From positions 49,385-113,384 of the forward strand of contig MGUA01000007.1 in NCBI GenBank assembly GCA_001799735.1: a stretch of DNA of 64,000 bases, written 5' to 3'. The stretch comes from Elusimicrobia bacterium GWB2_63_22 (lineage in GTDB: Bacteria; Elusimicrobiota; Elusimicrobia; Elusimicrobiales; UBA9959). The notes under the pieces were generated by a model. The model saw only the letters and a program-made list of their open reading frames with translations. It searched no databases and was not told the DNA's origin. Position numbers and translations under genes: made by a program. Positions 16,153 through 27,489 of the stretch are shown piece by piece; position 1 is the first letter of the stretch, and each line of letters opens with the position of its first letter.

Positions 16153-16706
16153 TGGATCTGAGCGCCAGGATACTCGCCAAACGCTACGCCAGGGCCTATA
16201 TGGGCCTGGACGGCAAGACCCACACCCCGGCGGCGGAAGCCGCGGCGCAGAAGAAGCTCGATAGCCTGGGCAAGGTCTTCGAAACGGCCCGGCCGCATCT
16301 CAAGGCGCTCACGCACCCGGTAGTGAACGGCGAGGTCAAGCTGGCGGTGCTGGCGAAGGTGCTGGGTTCCGGTAATTTCGGCCCGGCGGCCGGTTTTGCC
16401 GACCTGCTGGTGCGCCAGAACAGGTTCGGCCTGCTCGAGGACATCATGCGGGAATGCCTGCGCCTCAGCGACCATTTTTGCGGGATAGTAAAAGCGGAGG
16501 TGTACAGCCGCTACCCGCTTTCCGAGGGCGAAGTGAAAAGGATCACCGCCCTCCTCTCCGAAACCGTAGGCAGGAAGATCAGCCTGCGCCAGGTCATAGC
16601 CGAAAGGGTGCTGGGCGGTTTTGAGATCAAGATAGGCGACACCGTTATAGACGCCACCGCGCGCGGCAGGCTGGAGGCCATGAAGGCCGGCCTGCTTAAA
16701 GGATAG
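16152..16706 (+). CDS. atpH: ATP synthase F1 subunit delta
   Basis: 184 residues. The N-terminal helical domain begins LAKRYARAY, and the C-terminal segment [28 protein letters not shown] is the family signature (GG..i..gd.v.D.s...rL..l). It links the peripheral stalk to F1. One-base overlap with atpF and 2 bp to atpA. Confidence 0.95.
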   Translation: MDLSARILAKRYARAYMGLDGKTHTPAAEAAAQKKLDSLGKVFETARPHLKALTHPVVNGEVKLAVLAKVLGSGNFGPAAGFADLLVRQNRFGLLEDIMRECLRLSDHFCGIVKAEVYSRYPLSEGEVKRITALLSETVGRKISLRQVIAERVLGGFEIKIGDTVIDATARGRLEAMKAGLLKG

Positions 16707-16708
16707 TC

Positions 16709-18223
16709 ATGATACGACCAGAAGAGATCACCGATATTATCAAGGGCCGCATCGAGAAATTCATTCCCGAGTCCCAGCTGTCCGAGACGGGGCAGGTGCT
16801 CCAGATCGGCGACGGCATCTCGCGCATCTACGGCCTCAGCTCCGCCGTGGTGGGCGAACTTATAGAATTCGAGGGCGGCGTGGCCGGCATGGTGCTCAAT
16901 ATCGAGCGCGAGAACGTCGGCGCCGTGGTCATGGGCTCCGACACGCTCATCAAGGAAGGCGACCGGGTAAAGCGCACCGGCCGCGTGCTCGAGGTCCCGG
17001 TGGGCCCCGAGCTGATAGGCCGCGTGGTGGACGCGCTGGGCAACCCGATAGACGGCAAAGGCCCGCTCAACGCCAAGAAGAAGCGCCCCGTGGAAGTGAT
17101 CGCCCCCGGCGTGGTGGAGCGCGCTCCCGTGAAAGAGCCGCTGCAGACCGGCCTTAAGGCTATAGACGCCATGATCCCGATAGGCCGCGGCCAGCGCGAG
17201 CTCATCATCGGCGACCGCCAGACCGGCAAGACCGCCGTGGCGCTGGACGCCATCATCAACCAGAAGAACGAGCCCGCCGACAGGCGCCCCATCTGCATCT
17301 ACGTGGCCATCGGCCAGAAAGAATCCACCGTGGCCCGCGTCGCCAAGATCCTCGAGGACAACGGCGCGATGGAGTATTCGGTCATAGTTTCCGCCTCCGC
17401 CTCCCAGCCGGCCTCCATGCTCTACCTGGCGCCGTACACCGGCTGCGCCATCGGCGAGGAATTCATGTGGAACGGCCGGCACGCCCTGGTCATCTACGAC
17501 GACCTTTCCAAGCACGCGCAGAGCTACCGCCAGATGTCGCTGCTGCTGCGGCGCCCGCCGGGCCGCGAAGCCTACCCCGGCGACGTGTTCTACCTCCACT
17601 CCCGCCTGCTCGAGCGCGCCTGCAAACTGTGCGACAAGAACGGCGGCGGCTCGCTGACGGCCCTGCCCATCATCGAAACCCAGGCCAGCGACGTGACGGC
17701 CTACATCCCGACCAACGTGATTTCCATCACCGACGGCCAGATCTACCTGGAGTCGAGCCTGTTCCACTCCGGCATCAAGCCCGCGGTCAACGTGGGTATT
17801 TCGGTGTCCCGCGTAGGCAGCTCGGCGCAGATAAAGGCCATGAAGCAGGTGGCCGGCCAGCTGCGCCTGGACCTGGCGCAGTACAACGAGCTCGCGGCCT
17901 TCGCGCAGTTCGGCAGCGACCTGGACAAAGCCAGCACCGACCTGCTTAAGCGCGGCCAGCGCATGGTGGAACTGCTCAAGCAGGACCAGTACTCGCCGAT
18001 GCCCGTGCAGGAACAGGTGGCGGTGCTGTTCGCCGGCACCAAGGGCCACCTCGACGAGGTGGAGCTGGAGAAGGTGAAGCATTTCGAGGGTTCCCTGGTG
18101 AAGTTCCTGCGGGACTCCTACGCCAACCTGCTGGCCGACATCGCCGAGAAACGGCAGCTGGACCAGGAGCTGGAGCAGCGCCTGGCCGACGCGATAGCGG
18201 ATTTCAAGAAGAAGTTCGTTTGA
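16709..18223 (+). CDS. atpA: ATP synthase F1 subunit alpha
   Basis: 504 residues, full length. Beta-barrel, then P-loop GDRQTGKT (168-175), the [15 protein letters not shown] segment and [17 protein letters not shown] (alpha signature), and a helical C-terminal domain. Non-catalytic nucleotide-binding subunit of the F1 hexamer. The epimerase gene follows after 7 bp. Confidence 0.98.
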   Translation: MIRPEEITDIIKGRIEKFIPESQLSETGQVLQIGDGISRIYGLSSAVVGELIEFEGGVAGMVLNIERENVGAVVMGSDTLIKEGDRVKRTGRVLEVPVGPELIGRVVDALGNPIDGKGPLNAKKKRPVEVIAPGVVERAPVKEPLQTGLKAIDAMIPIGRGQRELIIGDRQTGKTAVALDAIINQKNEPADRRPICIYVAIGQKESTVARVAKILEDNGAMEYSVIVSASASQPASMLYLAPYTGCAIGEEFMWNGRHALVIYDDLSKHAQSYRQMSLLLRRPPGREAYPGDVFYLHSRLLERACKLCDKNGGGSLTALPIIETQASDVTAYIPTNVISITDGQIYLESSLFHSGIKPAVNVGISVSRVGSSAQIKAMKQVAGQLRLDLAQYNELAAFAQFGSDLDKASTDLLKRGQRMVELLKQDQYSPMPVQEQVAVLFAGTKGHLDEVELEKVKHFEGSLVKFLRDSYANLLADIAEKRQLDQELEQRLADAIADFKKKFV

Positions 18224-18230
18224 GGAAGCT

Positions 18231-19154
18231 ATGAAAAAGTACCTTGTCACCGGCGGCGCCGGGTTTGTGGGTTCCAACCTGGCTTTCGCCCTGGAAACGG
18301 AGCGCAAGGCCAGGGTGACCGTGCTGGACAATTTCTCGTCCGGCAATTACAAGAACCTGGTGGGTTTCACCGGCGACGTGGTCGCTGGCGATATCCTTGC
18401 CTGCGACTGGTTCGACAAGGTGGGGGAACTGGACGCCATTTTCCACCAGGCCGCGGTGGTGGACACCACCGTTACCGACCAGCGCGCCATGATGGCCGCC
18501 AACGTGGACGGTTTCCGCAACGTGCTGAAATTCGCGCTGAAGGCCGGCGTGAAGCGGGTAGTCTACGCCTCCTCCGCCGCCGTCTACGGCAACTCCAAGT
18601 GCCCGATGCACGAGGGCCAGGCCGCGACCCCCGAGAACGTCTACGGCTTTTCCAAGGCCATAATGGACAACGTGGCGCGCGAGTTCGCCGCGGCCCACAA
18701 GGACTTCACGCTAGTCGGGCTGCGCTACTTCAACGTCTACGGTCCGCGCGAATATTACAAGGGCAAGATGGCCAGCATGGTCTTCCAGCTTTACACTCAG
18801 ATGAAGGCCGGCCGGCGGCCGCGCGTCTTCAAGTACGGCGAGCAGATGCGCGACTTCGTCTACGTCAAAGACCTCGTGCGCGCCAACCTGAACGCGCTGG
18901 ACGCGGAAAAATCCTGCGTCTGCAACGTCGCCACCGGCAAGCCCTGCAACTTCAACGAGGTGATCGAGGCGCTCAATAAGGCCCTGAAGACCGACCTGGC
19001 GCCCGAGTATTTCGACAATCCCTACTCTTTCCTGCAGCTCAAGACGCAGGCCGACCTGCGCAACGCCAAGGCGCTGCTGAACTACCGCCCCGAGTGGAGC
19101 CTGGCCGACGGCATAGCCGATTACGTGAAGATACTGGAGAAAACGCGGATCTAA
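18231..19154 (+). CDS. NAD-dependent sugar-nucleotide epimerase (HldD-like), embedded in the atp operon
   Basis: 307 residues, extended SDR family. NAD-binding TGGAGFVGSN (7-16) and catalytic Y138-x3-K142. The substrate-side segment LRYFNVYGPREYYKGKMASM and the following QMRDFVYVKDLV strongly resemble ADP-L-glycero-D-manno-heptose 6-epimerase (HldD/RfaD), though other GalE-like specificities are possible. It lies in frame with the operon, 7 bp after atpA (with a GAGGAAG ribosome site) and 9 bp before atpG, so it must be co-transcribed with ATP synthase. It is not a known ATP synthase component. Confidence 0.85.
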   Translation: MKKYLVTGGAGFVGSNLAFALETERKARVTVLDNFSSGNYKNLVGFTGDVVAGDILACDWFDKVGELDAIFHQAAVVDTTVTDQRAMMAANVDGFRNVLKFALKAGVKRVVYASSAAVYGNSKCPMHEGQAATPENVYGFSKAIMDNVAREFAAAHKDFTLVGLRYFNVYGPREYYKGKMASMVFQLYTQMKAGRRPRVFKYGEQMRDFVYVKDLVRANLNALDAEKSCVCNVATGKPCNFNEVIEALNKALKTDLAPEYFDNPYSFLQLKTQADLRNAKALLNYRPEWSLADGIADYVKILEKTRI

Positions 19155-19163
19155 AGCCCAACT

Positions 19164-21544
<2,381 letters not shown>

Positions 21545-21548
21545 AGCC

Positions 21549-21974
21549 ATGGGAAAAAAGCAGCTGCTCCTCACCATCGTAACCCCGGAGAAAACCGTCC
21601 TCACGGACAAGCCGGTGGATTTCGTCACGATCCCCGCCTTCGGGGGCGAGATGGGCGTGCTGCCCGGCCACGCTTCCTTTGTGGCCCAGCTGAAAGAGGG
21701 CGTGATGCATTACCGCGACGGCGTGCACCGGGAGATCTTCGCGGTGCTCTCCGGCTTCGCCGAGATCCACCATGACAAGGTGCTGGTGCTGGCCGAGGCC
21801 GCCGAGCTCTCCAAAGAGGTAAACGAGGAGCGCGCGCGCCAGGCCTACCAGAAGGCCAAGGAAACCCTGGCCATCCACGGCGCTGACCTGGACCTGGACG
21901 AAGCCAACGCGGCCCTGCGCCGCGCCGCCGTGCGTCTGAAAGTAGCCGAGTTCCGCCGCAAGCACAAACAGTAA
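21549..21974 (+). CDS. atpC: ATP synthase F1 subunit epsilon
   Basis: 141 residues. N-terminal beta-sandwich (LLTIVTPEKTVLTDKPVDFVTIPAFGGEMGVLPGHA) plus a C-terminal helical hairpin. It ends the operon 4 bp after atpD and is followed by a strong terminator. Confidence 0.96.
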   Translation: MGKKQLLLTIVTPEKTVLTDKPVDFVTIPAFGGEMGVLPGHASFVAQLKEGVMHYRDGVHREIFAVLSGFAEIHHDKVLVLAEAAELSKEVNEERARQAYQKAKETLAIHGADLDLDEANAALRRAAVRLKVAEFRRKHKQ

Positions 21975-21997
21975 GCGCCCCCCCCGGCGCAAGAAAA

Positions 21998-22028
21998 ACA
22001 CCCCGCCTTCCGGCGGGGTGTTTTTTTT
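21998..22028 (+). terminator. Intrinsic terminator of the ATP synthase operon
   Basis: The stem CACCCCGCC/GGCGGGGTG with loop TTCC is followed by eight T. Confidence 0.93.
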
Positions 22029-22031
22029 GAA

Positions 22032-22086
22032 TGGGGTCAGGTCTTGAATCTTGACATTTAATGTCAAGATTCAAGACCTGACCCCA
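22032..22086. repeat. 55-nt perfect palindrome (GGGGTCAGGTCTTGAATC family)
   Basis: 27-bp arms (22032-22058 and 22060-22086) are perfectly complementary around one central T. The same arm recurs at 59461-59547. It sits between convergent genes, immediately 3' of the ubiE-like stop codon. Probably a REP/RAYT-type mobile palindrome. Confidence 0.88.
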
Positions 22087-22087
22087 C

Positions 22088-22795
22088 TTATTTAAGGGCG
22101 GTGTGCACGGCGACGGCGCCGGGGAAGAGGGAGGCGTGAGAGGATGCGGCGAAACCGGCTTCGAGGAGCAGGGCCTCCAGCTCGGCGGCGGAGTACCAGG
22201 TGAGGGTGGTGTTCCGGAGGAACAGGTACGAAGAACGGCTTTTGGGGGAGACGCGGTTGAGCAGGCCGATAACGGCCTTCACGTAAAGGCGCATGGCCAG
22301 CCAGAGCAGGCGGTTGGCCGGGCGCGTGGTCTCCAGGTTAAGGAAGACGCCGCCGGGCCGGAGCACCCTGCGGAATTCGCGCAGGGCCGCCAGCAGCCGC
22401 TCCCTGTCCAGGTTGAGGTTGCGGATGGCGAAGGAGATGGTGACCAGGTCGAAGCTGGCGTCGGGGAAGGGAAGGGCTTTGGCCTCCGCCTGTATGAACT
22501 CGATGGACGGGGCTTTGGGCCGCGCTACGGAGAGCATGGCCGCGCTCAGGTCGGCGCCGGTAAGTTTTAGGGCGGGCCCAAAGGCCCCGCGCAGGGCTCT
22601 GGTAAAGTCCCCGGTGCCGCAGCAGGCGTCCAGGGCCGAGGCGGCGCCCGGTGCCGCCAGGCGTGCCAGAGCGGCCGCCCGGCGGCGCCAGTAGAGGTCC
22701 AGGCCGAAGGTCAGGAAGGAATTGGCTTTTTCGTAAAAAAGATAAATGCCGTCGTAAAACCCGGCTATCGCTAGCTCGGAAGTTTTAGACGGCAT
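22088..22795 (-). CDS. ubiE: UbiE/MenG-family quinone-biosynthesis C-methyltransferase
   Basis: 235 residues. FYDGIYLFYEKANSFLTFGLDLYWRR matches the family N-terminus. The SAM-binding motif is ALDACCGTGDFT, followed by LTGADLSAAML, and the UbiE-type FDLVTISFAIRNLNLDRERLL segment. It would methylate demethylmenaquinone or demethylubiquinone; which quinone is used cannot be told here. The native stop TAA lies 1 bp from the palindrome at 22032. It starts 24 bp after a 57-residue gene and is probably co-transcribed with it. Confidence 0.87.
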   Translation of the reverse strand: MPSKTSELAIAGFYDGIYLFYEKANSFLTFGLDLYWRRRAAALARLAAPGAASALDACCGTGDFTRALRGAFGPALKLTGADLSAAMLSVARPKAPSIEFIQAEAKALPFPDASFDLVTISFAIRNLNLDRERLLAALREFRRVLRPGGVFLNLETTRPANRLLWLAMRLYVKAVIGLLNRVSPKSRSSYLFLRNTTLTWYSAAELEALLLEAGFAASSHASLFPGAVAVHTALK

Positions 22796-22819
22796 TTTCT
22801 GGGAACGGCGGGAAGAAAG

Positions 22820-22993
22820 TTACTTCTTCTCTTCTTTGTTGTCGTTCTCGGCCACGAATTTCTTTATTTCCTCGAAGCCCTCGATGATGAGGCGGGCTTT
22901 GGAGAGGCCGAAGGAGAACGGGTACTTGTCGTTCTCGTTGCGCTTCAGTATGAGCACCGGCTGGCCTTTGTATTCGGTTCTTTCTACGATCAT
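22820..22993 (-). CDS. Small conserved-looking protein of unknown function
   Basis: 57 residues. A good GGAGG ribosome site lies 7 nt before the ATG. The sequence MIVERTEYKGQPVLILKRNE continues into DKYPFSFGLSKARLIIEGFEEIKKFVAEND and a Lys/Glu tail. The beta-beta-alpha appearance and the KYPFSFGLSKARLI core resemble small uncharacterised bacterial proteins that often sit alone. It precedes the ubiE-like gene by 24 bp. Confidence 0.75.
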   Translation of the reverse strand: MIVERTEYKGQPVLILKRNENDKYPFSFGLSKARLIIEGFEEIKKFVAENDNKEEKK

Positions 22994-23132
22994 GATCTTT
23001 CCTCCACCTTAACAATGCCCCCTTAGGGCGCTTAAGCCAAAATTCTACCATAAGCCGCTATATAAATCAATAATATATTTATTTCATATTTATATGGTTG
23101 CGGGAATTCGCGATTTTTGTTAAATTTCAGAT

Positions 23133-23642
23133 ATGGCAAAAAAAGAACTGTTCTGGACCCTGCTGATAAAGACCGTTAAGACGCTGGTCGTGCTTTTTAC
23201 GCTTTTCGCCATCGGCTTCTTTGTGGACAGCCTGCCTTTCGCCAAGCCGCTGCCCTTCATCAGCTTCCGGCTGCCGGTAAGCGTGTTCCTTAACGCCGTG
23301 GTCTCCCTGCTGGCGATAATAGTTTTCGTGAAATTCGGTTCCGAGGCCGCGCCGTCCGTGGACGGGCTGCTGGATTTCGTGCCGAAGGCAGGGGAGCTGG
23401 CCGGCAGCGTGGTGAAAATTCTCGCGCTGCTGTTCGCCTACTACGCCTTCCAGGACGCCGTTTTCCCGTTCATCGCGGATTTCGAGTGGATCTACCAGTC
23501 CCTCTTCCTCGGGCTCACGCTGTTCTTTGTGGTGCGCGCCGGCCTGCAGGTGTACCACGCCAGCGAGGAGATAAGCAGGTTCCTCGTCGGGGTGATGCGC
23601 CCGTACAGGGGCGCGGTTTCCGGGGAAGCGAAGGAGAATTAA
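23133..23642 (+). CDS. Polytopic membrane protein of unknown function
   Basis: 169 residues with about four transmembrane segments (~13-33, 48-68, 88-108, 120-142) and a short basic N-terminus. No family motif is recognised. It is divergent from the 57-residue gene across an AT-rich, gene-free 139-bp region, and its 3' end overlaps the convergent oxidoreductase gene by 4 bp. Confidence 0.65.
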   Translation: MAKKELFWTLLIKTVKTLVVLFTLFAIGFFVDSLPFAKPLPFISFRLPVSVFLNAVVSLLAIIVFVKFGSEAAPSVDGLLDFVPKAGELAGSVVKILALLFAYYAFQDAVFPFIADFEWIYQSLFLGLTLFFVVRAGLQVYHASEEISRFLVGVMRPYRGAVSGEAKEN

Positions 23643-24622
23643 AGCGGGACGGCCGCCGACTTGACCGCGGCGGAGTAGTAGGCGTTCCTGATCAGTTTTG
23701 CGCAGTAGCGCGCGTTGCGCAGGCCCGAGCCGCGCGGCAGCTCCCCGGCTATTTCCTTCCTGAAATCTTCAAGTTCCGCCGCCAGCCAGTCCGCGCGGTC
23801 CGCCCCGCCCGCCAGGCCGTGGCGCAGCTCCACCGTTTCCGGTTTCATATCCTTGATGTCCAGCCGCAGCGTTTTGCCGTCGAGCTCCAGCCGGCCCTTG
23901 CTGCCGTGCGCGGCGAGGCGCACCAGCGGGGCATGCCGCCCGGCCGCCAGGCGCACAAAACCGTCGGTCCCGCCGAAGTGCACGTGCACGGCCGCCGCTC
24001 CGTCCCCGGCGACGCCGCCGGCGGGCGGGGGGGACAGCCTGGCCGCCAGGGCCGAGGGCGGGCGGCGCACCAGCGCCAGCAGAAGGGAAAAAGCGAACCA
24101 GCCGTAAGCCGAGGTGACCCCGCCGGCGGGCGCGGGGCTGTCGGAGAGCGCCTGCACCTCGGCGTAATCCAGCTCGCCCAGCAGCCCGCCGGTGAGGGCT
24201 TTGTCCACGGTCAGCCAGGCCGCCGAGCGTTCCCACGGCTGCAGCGGAAAAACTATTCTTTCGGCCCGGGCGGCCTCGTCGCGCAGGTCTTCGAACTCGG
24301 AAGTGGAGCCGCAGAGCGGCGTCAGGCAGGCCGCGTGCAGCCGGTTCTGCAGCGCCCGCAGCGCGGTTTTTTGCCGGCGCGCCGGCGGCACCGCTATCAC
24401 GGCCGCGTCCAGCCTGCCGCATTTGGAGAAGAAGTCTCCCTCGTCCTTGTAGAGTGCCGCCTCCGGCAGCAGCCGGCCCGCCTCGGCCAGGCGCGCCGGG
24501 TCTCCCTCGCAGACCGCGGCGACGGAGAAGCCGGAGTCCTGCCTGCCGAGCGCGGAGAGCAGGGCGGGGGAGGAGTCCGGGGGGAATCCGAGCAGCGCGG
24601 TTTTAAGGAGCGTCATGCGCAT
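23639..24622 (-). CDS. Gfo/Idh/MocA-like oxidoreductase (divergent)
   Basis: About 327 residues; the start may be ATG 24622 or 24616, neither with a clear ribosome site. N-terminal Rossmann-like region (TALLGFPPDSSPALLSAL...FSVAAVCEGDPARLAEAGRLL), LDAAVIAVPPARRQKTALRAL at the position of the NAD-binding alternation, then an alpha/beta C-terminal domain. The usual GxGxxG is replaced by LGFPPDSS and the EKP motif is absent, so cofactor binding and catalysis are doubtful. Confidence 0.55.
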   Translation of the reverse strand: MRMTLLKTALLGFPPDSSPALLSALGRQDSGFSVAAVCEGDPARLAEAGRLLPEAALYKDEGDFFSKCGRLDAAVIAVPPARRQKTALRALQNRLHAACLTPLCGSTSEFEDLRDEAARAERIVFPLQPWERSAAWLTVDKALTGGLLGELDYAEVQALSDSPAPAGGVTSAYGWFAFSLLLALVRRPPSALAARLSPPPAGGVAGDGAAAVHVHFGGTDGFVRLAAGRHAPLVRLAAHGSKGRLELDGKTLRLDIKDMKPETVELRHGLAGGADRADWLAAELEDFRKEIAGELPRGSGLRNARYCAKLIRNAYYSAAVKSAAVPL

Positions 24623-24681
24623 ATTTAAGCAAATAGCCCCGGCCGGCTCAAACGGGCGCCGGCAAGCCGGGGAACAATGCC

Positions 24682-24723
24682 TTGACAAATGTTGATTTCC
24701 ATGTAATAATTATTTAATATAAT
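24682..24723 (+). promoter_or_regulatory. Promoter region of the pil operon
   Basis: TTGACA (24682-24687) with TAATAA/AATAAT 16-17 bp later, and a second perfect TATAAT at 24718-24723. The leader before pilM is then about 75-100 nt. Confidence 0.6.
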
Positions 24724-24802
24724 TGTTCTATAGTGTAAAAGCGCCGGGTTGCGCGCGAAAGGGGCGGTCGAGTTGACGGTACCGGAGGGTTCTTAAAAGC
24801 TG

Positions 24803-25912
24803 ATGCTTTCAAATTTGGCAAAATCGCTGTTCCCGCCTAAAGACATAATAGGCATAGATATCGGCAATTGCGCCGTGAAAGTGGTATGTTTCACGGAAGA
24901 AAAAAAGGTCCTCAAGTTGAAAGACTGGGGCCTTATCCCGTTGGCCATCAAGGCCGACGTGCCTCCCGAAGATAAAAAGGCCATCATCTCCGGCGAGATC
25001 AAGACCTACCTCAAGAAAAAAGGCATCCAGGCCCGCTACGCCGCCACGTCCATCTCCGGCAACTCCGTGATCGTGCGCTACGTGAAGCTGCCGAAGCTGT
25101 CCAAGAAAGAGCTCGCGCTGACCATTAACGTGGAGGCCGAGCCGTTCATCCCCTTCGACATCAAAGATGTCAACCTGACCTACTACATCCTCAACGACAT
25201 CTCCGAGGACGGCGAACCCAAGATAGACACCGTGCTGGTGGCCGCCAAGCGCGACGCCGTGCAGGACAAGATCGACATCCTGACGGGCGCCGGGCTGGAG
25301 CCGCTGATCATAGACGTGGACTCCTTCGCGCTTGAGACGCTCTACGAGAAGCTCGCCCCCAAGGGCGAGAACAATTCGGTGCTGCTGCTCAACATCGGGC
25401 AGAAGGTGACCAACCTCTCCATTATTTCCCAGGGCACCACGCGCGTGGTCCGCGATATCTTTATCGCCGGCTCCACGTTCGACAAAGCCATCGCCAAGAC
25501 CCTGAAGTGCGACGCGGCCGCCGCCGACGCGGCCAAGAAGAGCCGCGGCGTGCTCGTTTCCGACGAGGACAAGGAAGCCGCGATCGAGAAGTTCGACAAG
25601 GAGGCCATCGCCGTTTCCAAGGCCGCCTCCGGCGTGCTCAAGGACCTCTACACCGAGGTGTCCCGCTCCATAGACTTCTACCTCTCGCAGGGCGTGGACC
25701 ATTCCATCTCCAGGATCATCATCTCCGGCGGCATGTCCAACCTGGCCAACATGACCAGGTTCCTGTCCGCCGAGTTCAAGGTGCCGGTGGAGCTGGCGAA
25801 CCCGCTCGCGTTCCTGCCGGAGCTCCCCAAGAATATGCCCAAGGACGTGCTGCCCGCGCTGGCGGTGGCCTCCGGGCTTGCGCTGCGCAAGCTAAAGGAT
25901 TGGGAAGAATGA
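24803..25912 (+). CDS. pilM: Type IV pilus inner-membrane platform ATPase-like protein PilM
   Basis: 369 residues, actin-like fold. IIGIDIGNCAVKVVCF is the phosphate-1 motif, VLLLNIGQKVTNLSII the phosphate-2 motif and IIISGGMSNLANM the adenosine motif. PilM is cytoplasmic and binds the N-terminal peptide of PilN. It is first in pilMNOPQ and overlaps pilN by 4 bp. Confidence 0.95.
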   Translation: MLSNLAKSLFPPKDIIGIDIGNCAVKVVCFTEEKKVLKLKDWGLIPLAIKADVPPEDKKAIISGEIKTYLKKKGIQARYAATSISGNSVIVRYVKLPKLSKKELALTINVEAEPFIPFDIKDVNLTYYILNDISEDGEPKIDTVLVAAKRDAVQDKIDILTGAGLEPLIIDVDSFALETLYEKLAPKGENNSVLLLNIGQKVTNLSIISQGTTRVVRDIFIAGSTFDKAIAKTLKCDAAAADAAKKSRGVLVSDEDKEAAIEKFDKEAIAVSKAASGVLKDLYTEVSRSIDFYLSQGVDHSISRIIISGGMSNLANMTRFLSAEFKVPVELANPLAFLPELPKNMPKDVLPALAVASGLALRKLKDWEE

Positions 25913-26460
25913 TAAGAATAAATCTCATTCCCCCCGAGTATATCGAGCGGATAAACCGCAAGGCCCTCATCGCCAAGGCGGTGCTCGCCGGCGTGCTGGT
26001 GGCCGCCTCGGTCGCGGGCGTGTCGGCCTGGCATTTCGGCCGCTCCAAGGGCCTCGAGTCCACCCTCACCACCCGCACGGCGGAGCTGAAGGTGCTGCAG
26101 AAGGACGTGGACCAGGTGAAGGCCATCGAGGCGCAGATCGCCGAGGTGCAGCGCTACCTGAACTCCATCGACAGCATCAACAAGGGCCGCTTCATCTACA
26201 CCCGCTTCCTACAGGACCTGGTCAGCGACCTGCCCTCCACCATCTGGTTCACGGGCGTCAATACCACCCTGTTCGGCAACACGGTCAAGGTCAATCTCTC
26301 GGTCAACTCCAACTCCGCCTACGACCTCGCCTACTGGATAAATTCCCTGGAGACCTCCGGCCCGTATTCCGGGGTCGGCATGGGCGGCATCGCGGTTTCC
26401 GAAACGGAAGGCGGCAAGCGGTTCACCGTGCCGATAGTGCTGGTGTATACCTACAGGTAA
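25909..26460 (+). CDS. pilN: Type IV pilus assembly protein PilN
   Basis: 183 residues. Begins MIRINLIPPEY, the PilM-binding INLLP-type motif, followed by one transmembrane helix (~20-42), a coiled coil and a periplasmic ferredoxin-like domain. ATGA overlap with pilM. Confidence 0.94.
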   Translation: MIRINLIPPEYIERINRKALIAKAVLAGVLVAASVAGVSAWHFGRSKGLESTLTTRTAELKVLQKDVDQVKAIEAQIAEVQRYLNSIDSINKGRFIYTRFLQDLVSDLPSTIWFTGVNTTLFGNTVKVNLSVNSNSAYDLAYWINSLETSGPYSGVGMGGIAVSETEGGKRFTVPIVLVYTYR

Positions 26461-26464
26461 ACGC

Positions 26465-27016
26465 ATGAAAAACATACAGCTTACCAAGGAACAGATGGGG
26501 CAGGTCGCCGCCGGCGTGCTCTTCTCCGGGCTGTTCATCTACGGCTACCTGTTCTATTTCTGGCTGCCCACCGCCAAGAAGATAGAGGAGAACACCAAGA
26601 AGATCACCTCCATCGAATCCGACATCAACAAGGCCAAGATGCAGAAGGCCAAGTATAAGGACCTGGAGGCCAAGCTGGCCTCGCTGCGCTCCGACAAGGA
26701 AGCCGCGCAGAAGAAGCTGCCCAAGGAACGCAAGCTGCCGGACCTGCTGCGCACCATAACCACCCTCAGCAAAAAATACCGCGTGAGCGTCACCGGCATC
26801 ACCCCTTCCGGCAATATGCCCGTGGAGTATTTCACCAAGGTGACCTACATAATCAACCTGAAAGGCAACTACCACGACGTGGGCCGTTTCCTCACCGCAC
26901 TCGGCCTGGAGGAGCGGATCATGACGTCCGAGAATCTCACCATGTCCGCCATCAACACCCCCGAGGCCTCGGTGAGCGCCACCTTCACGCTGGCGGCTTA
27001 CCAGTATAACGGATAA
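26465..27016 (+). CDS. pilO: Type IV pilus assembly protein PilO
   Basis: 183 residues: a transmembrane helix (~12-33), coiled coil (~40-90) and a periplasmic alpha/beta domain, the PilO layout. It dimerises with PilN in the alignment complex. 4 bp after pilN. Confidence 0.92.
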   Translation: MKNIQLTKEQMGQVAAGVLFSGLFIYGYLFYFWLPTAKKIEENTKKITSIESDINKAKMQKAKYKDLEAKLASLRSDKEAAQKKLPKERKLPDLLRTITTLSKKYRVSVTGITPSGNMPVEYFTKVTYIINLKGNYHDVGRFLTALGLEERIMTSENLTMSAINTPEASVSATFTLAAYQYNG

Positions 27017-27020
27017 GACC

Positions 27021-27470
27021 ATGCGCCATATTATCACCGCCGCTTTCCTGCTGCTGCCCGCCGCCGTTAAGGCGCAGGTGGCCGTGTCCACCCCGCCCGT
27101 CAGCGTTGAGCAGGCCTACAAGCCCGTAAATACGCGCGACCCGCTGCTGCCGGCCACCGTCTTCGGGGACCAGAAAGGTTTCGGCCGCGTCCAGAAGGAC
27201 GTCTCGGTCTCCACGTCCGCCGCGACGGACAAAAGCTCGTTCTCCGTCTACGGGCTGGCGCTGACCGGCATCCTGGAAGACTCGTCCGGCCGCCAGGCGC
27301 TGCTGCGCGACCCCGCCACCGGCATGCTGTACACGCTGAAAGCCGGCCGGCTCATCGATTCCAAAAAGAAGGCGGTCCCGGGCGTTTCCGGGGTGGTAAA
27401 GGGTAAGCAGGTAGTGCTGATGACCGAGGACAAAAAGGTCCACCAGCTTAACCTGCGCGAGAGGGAATAG
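27021..27470 (+). CDS. pilP: PilP-like pilus assembly protein
   Basis: 149 residues with a signal peptide (MRHIITAAFLLLPAAVKA). NTRDPLLPATVF resembles the RDPF motif by which PilP joins secretin and inner platform. The C-terminal beta domain (FSVYGLALTGILEDSSGRQALLRDP...) matches the PilP HR domain in pattern. No lipobox Cys is apparent. Placed by position between pilO and pilQ. Confidence 0.82.
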   Translation: MRHIITAAFLLLPAAVKAQVAVSTPPVSVEQAYKPVNTRDPLLPATVFGDQKGFGRVQKDVSVSTSAATDKSSFSVYGLALTGILEDSSGRQALLRDPATGMLYTLKAGRLIDSKKKAVPGVSGVVKGKQVVLMTEDKKVHQLNLRERE

Positions 27471-27489
27471 TCGCCTGGAGAGGTAAATA

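Noticed and set aside
23001-23132. AT-rich divergent intergenic region
   Set aside because: Promoters are expected, but several overlapping TATAAT-like boxes make any single call arbitrary.
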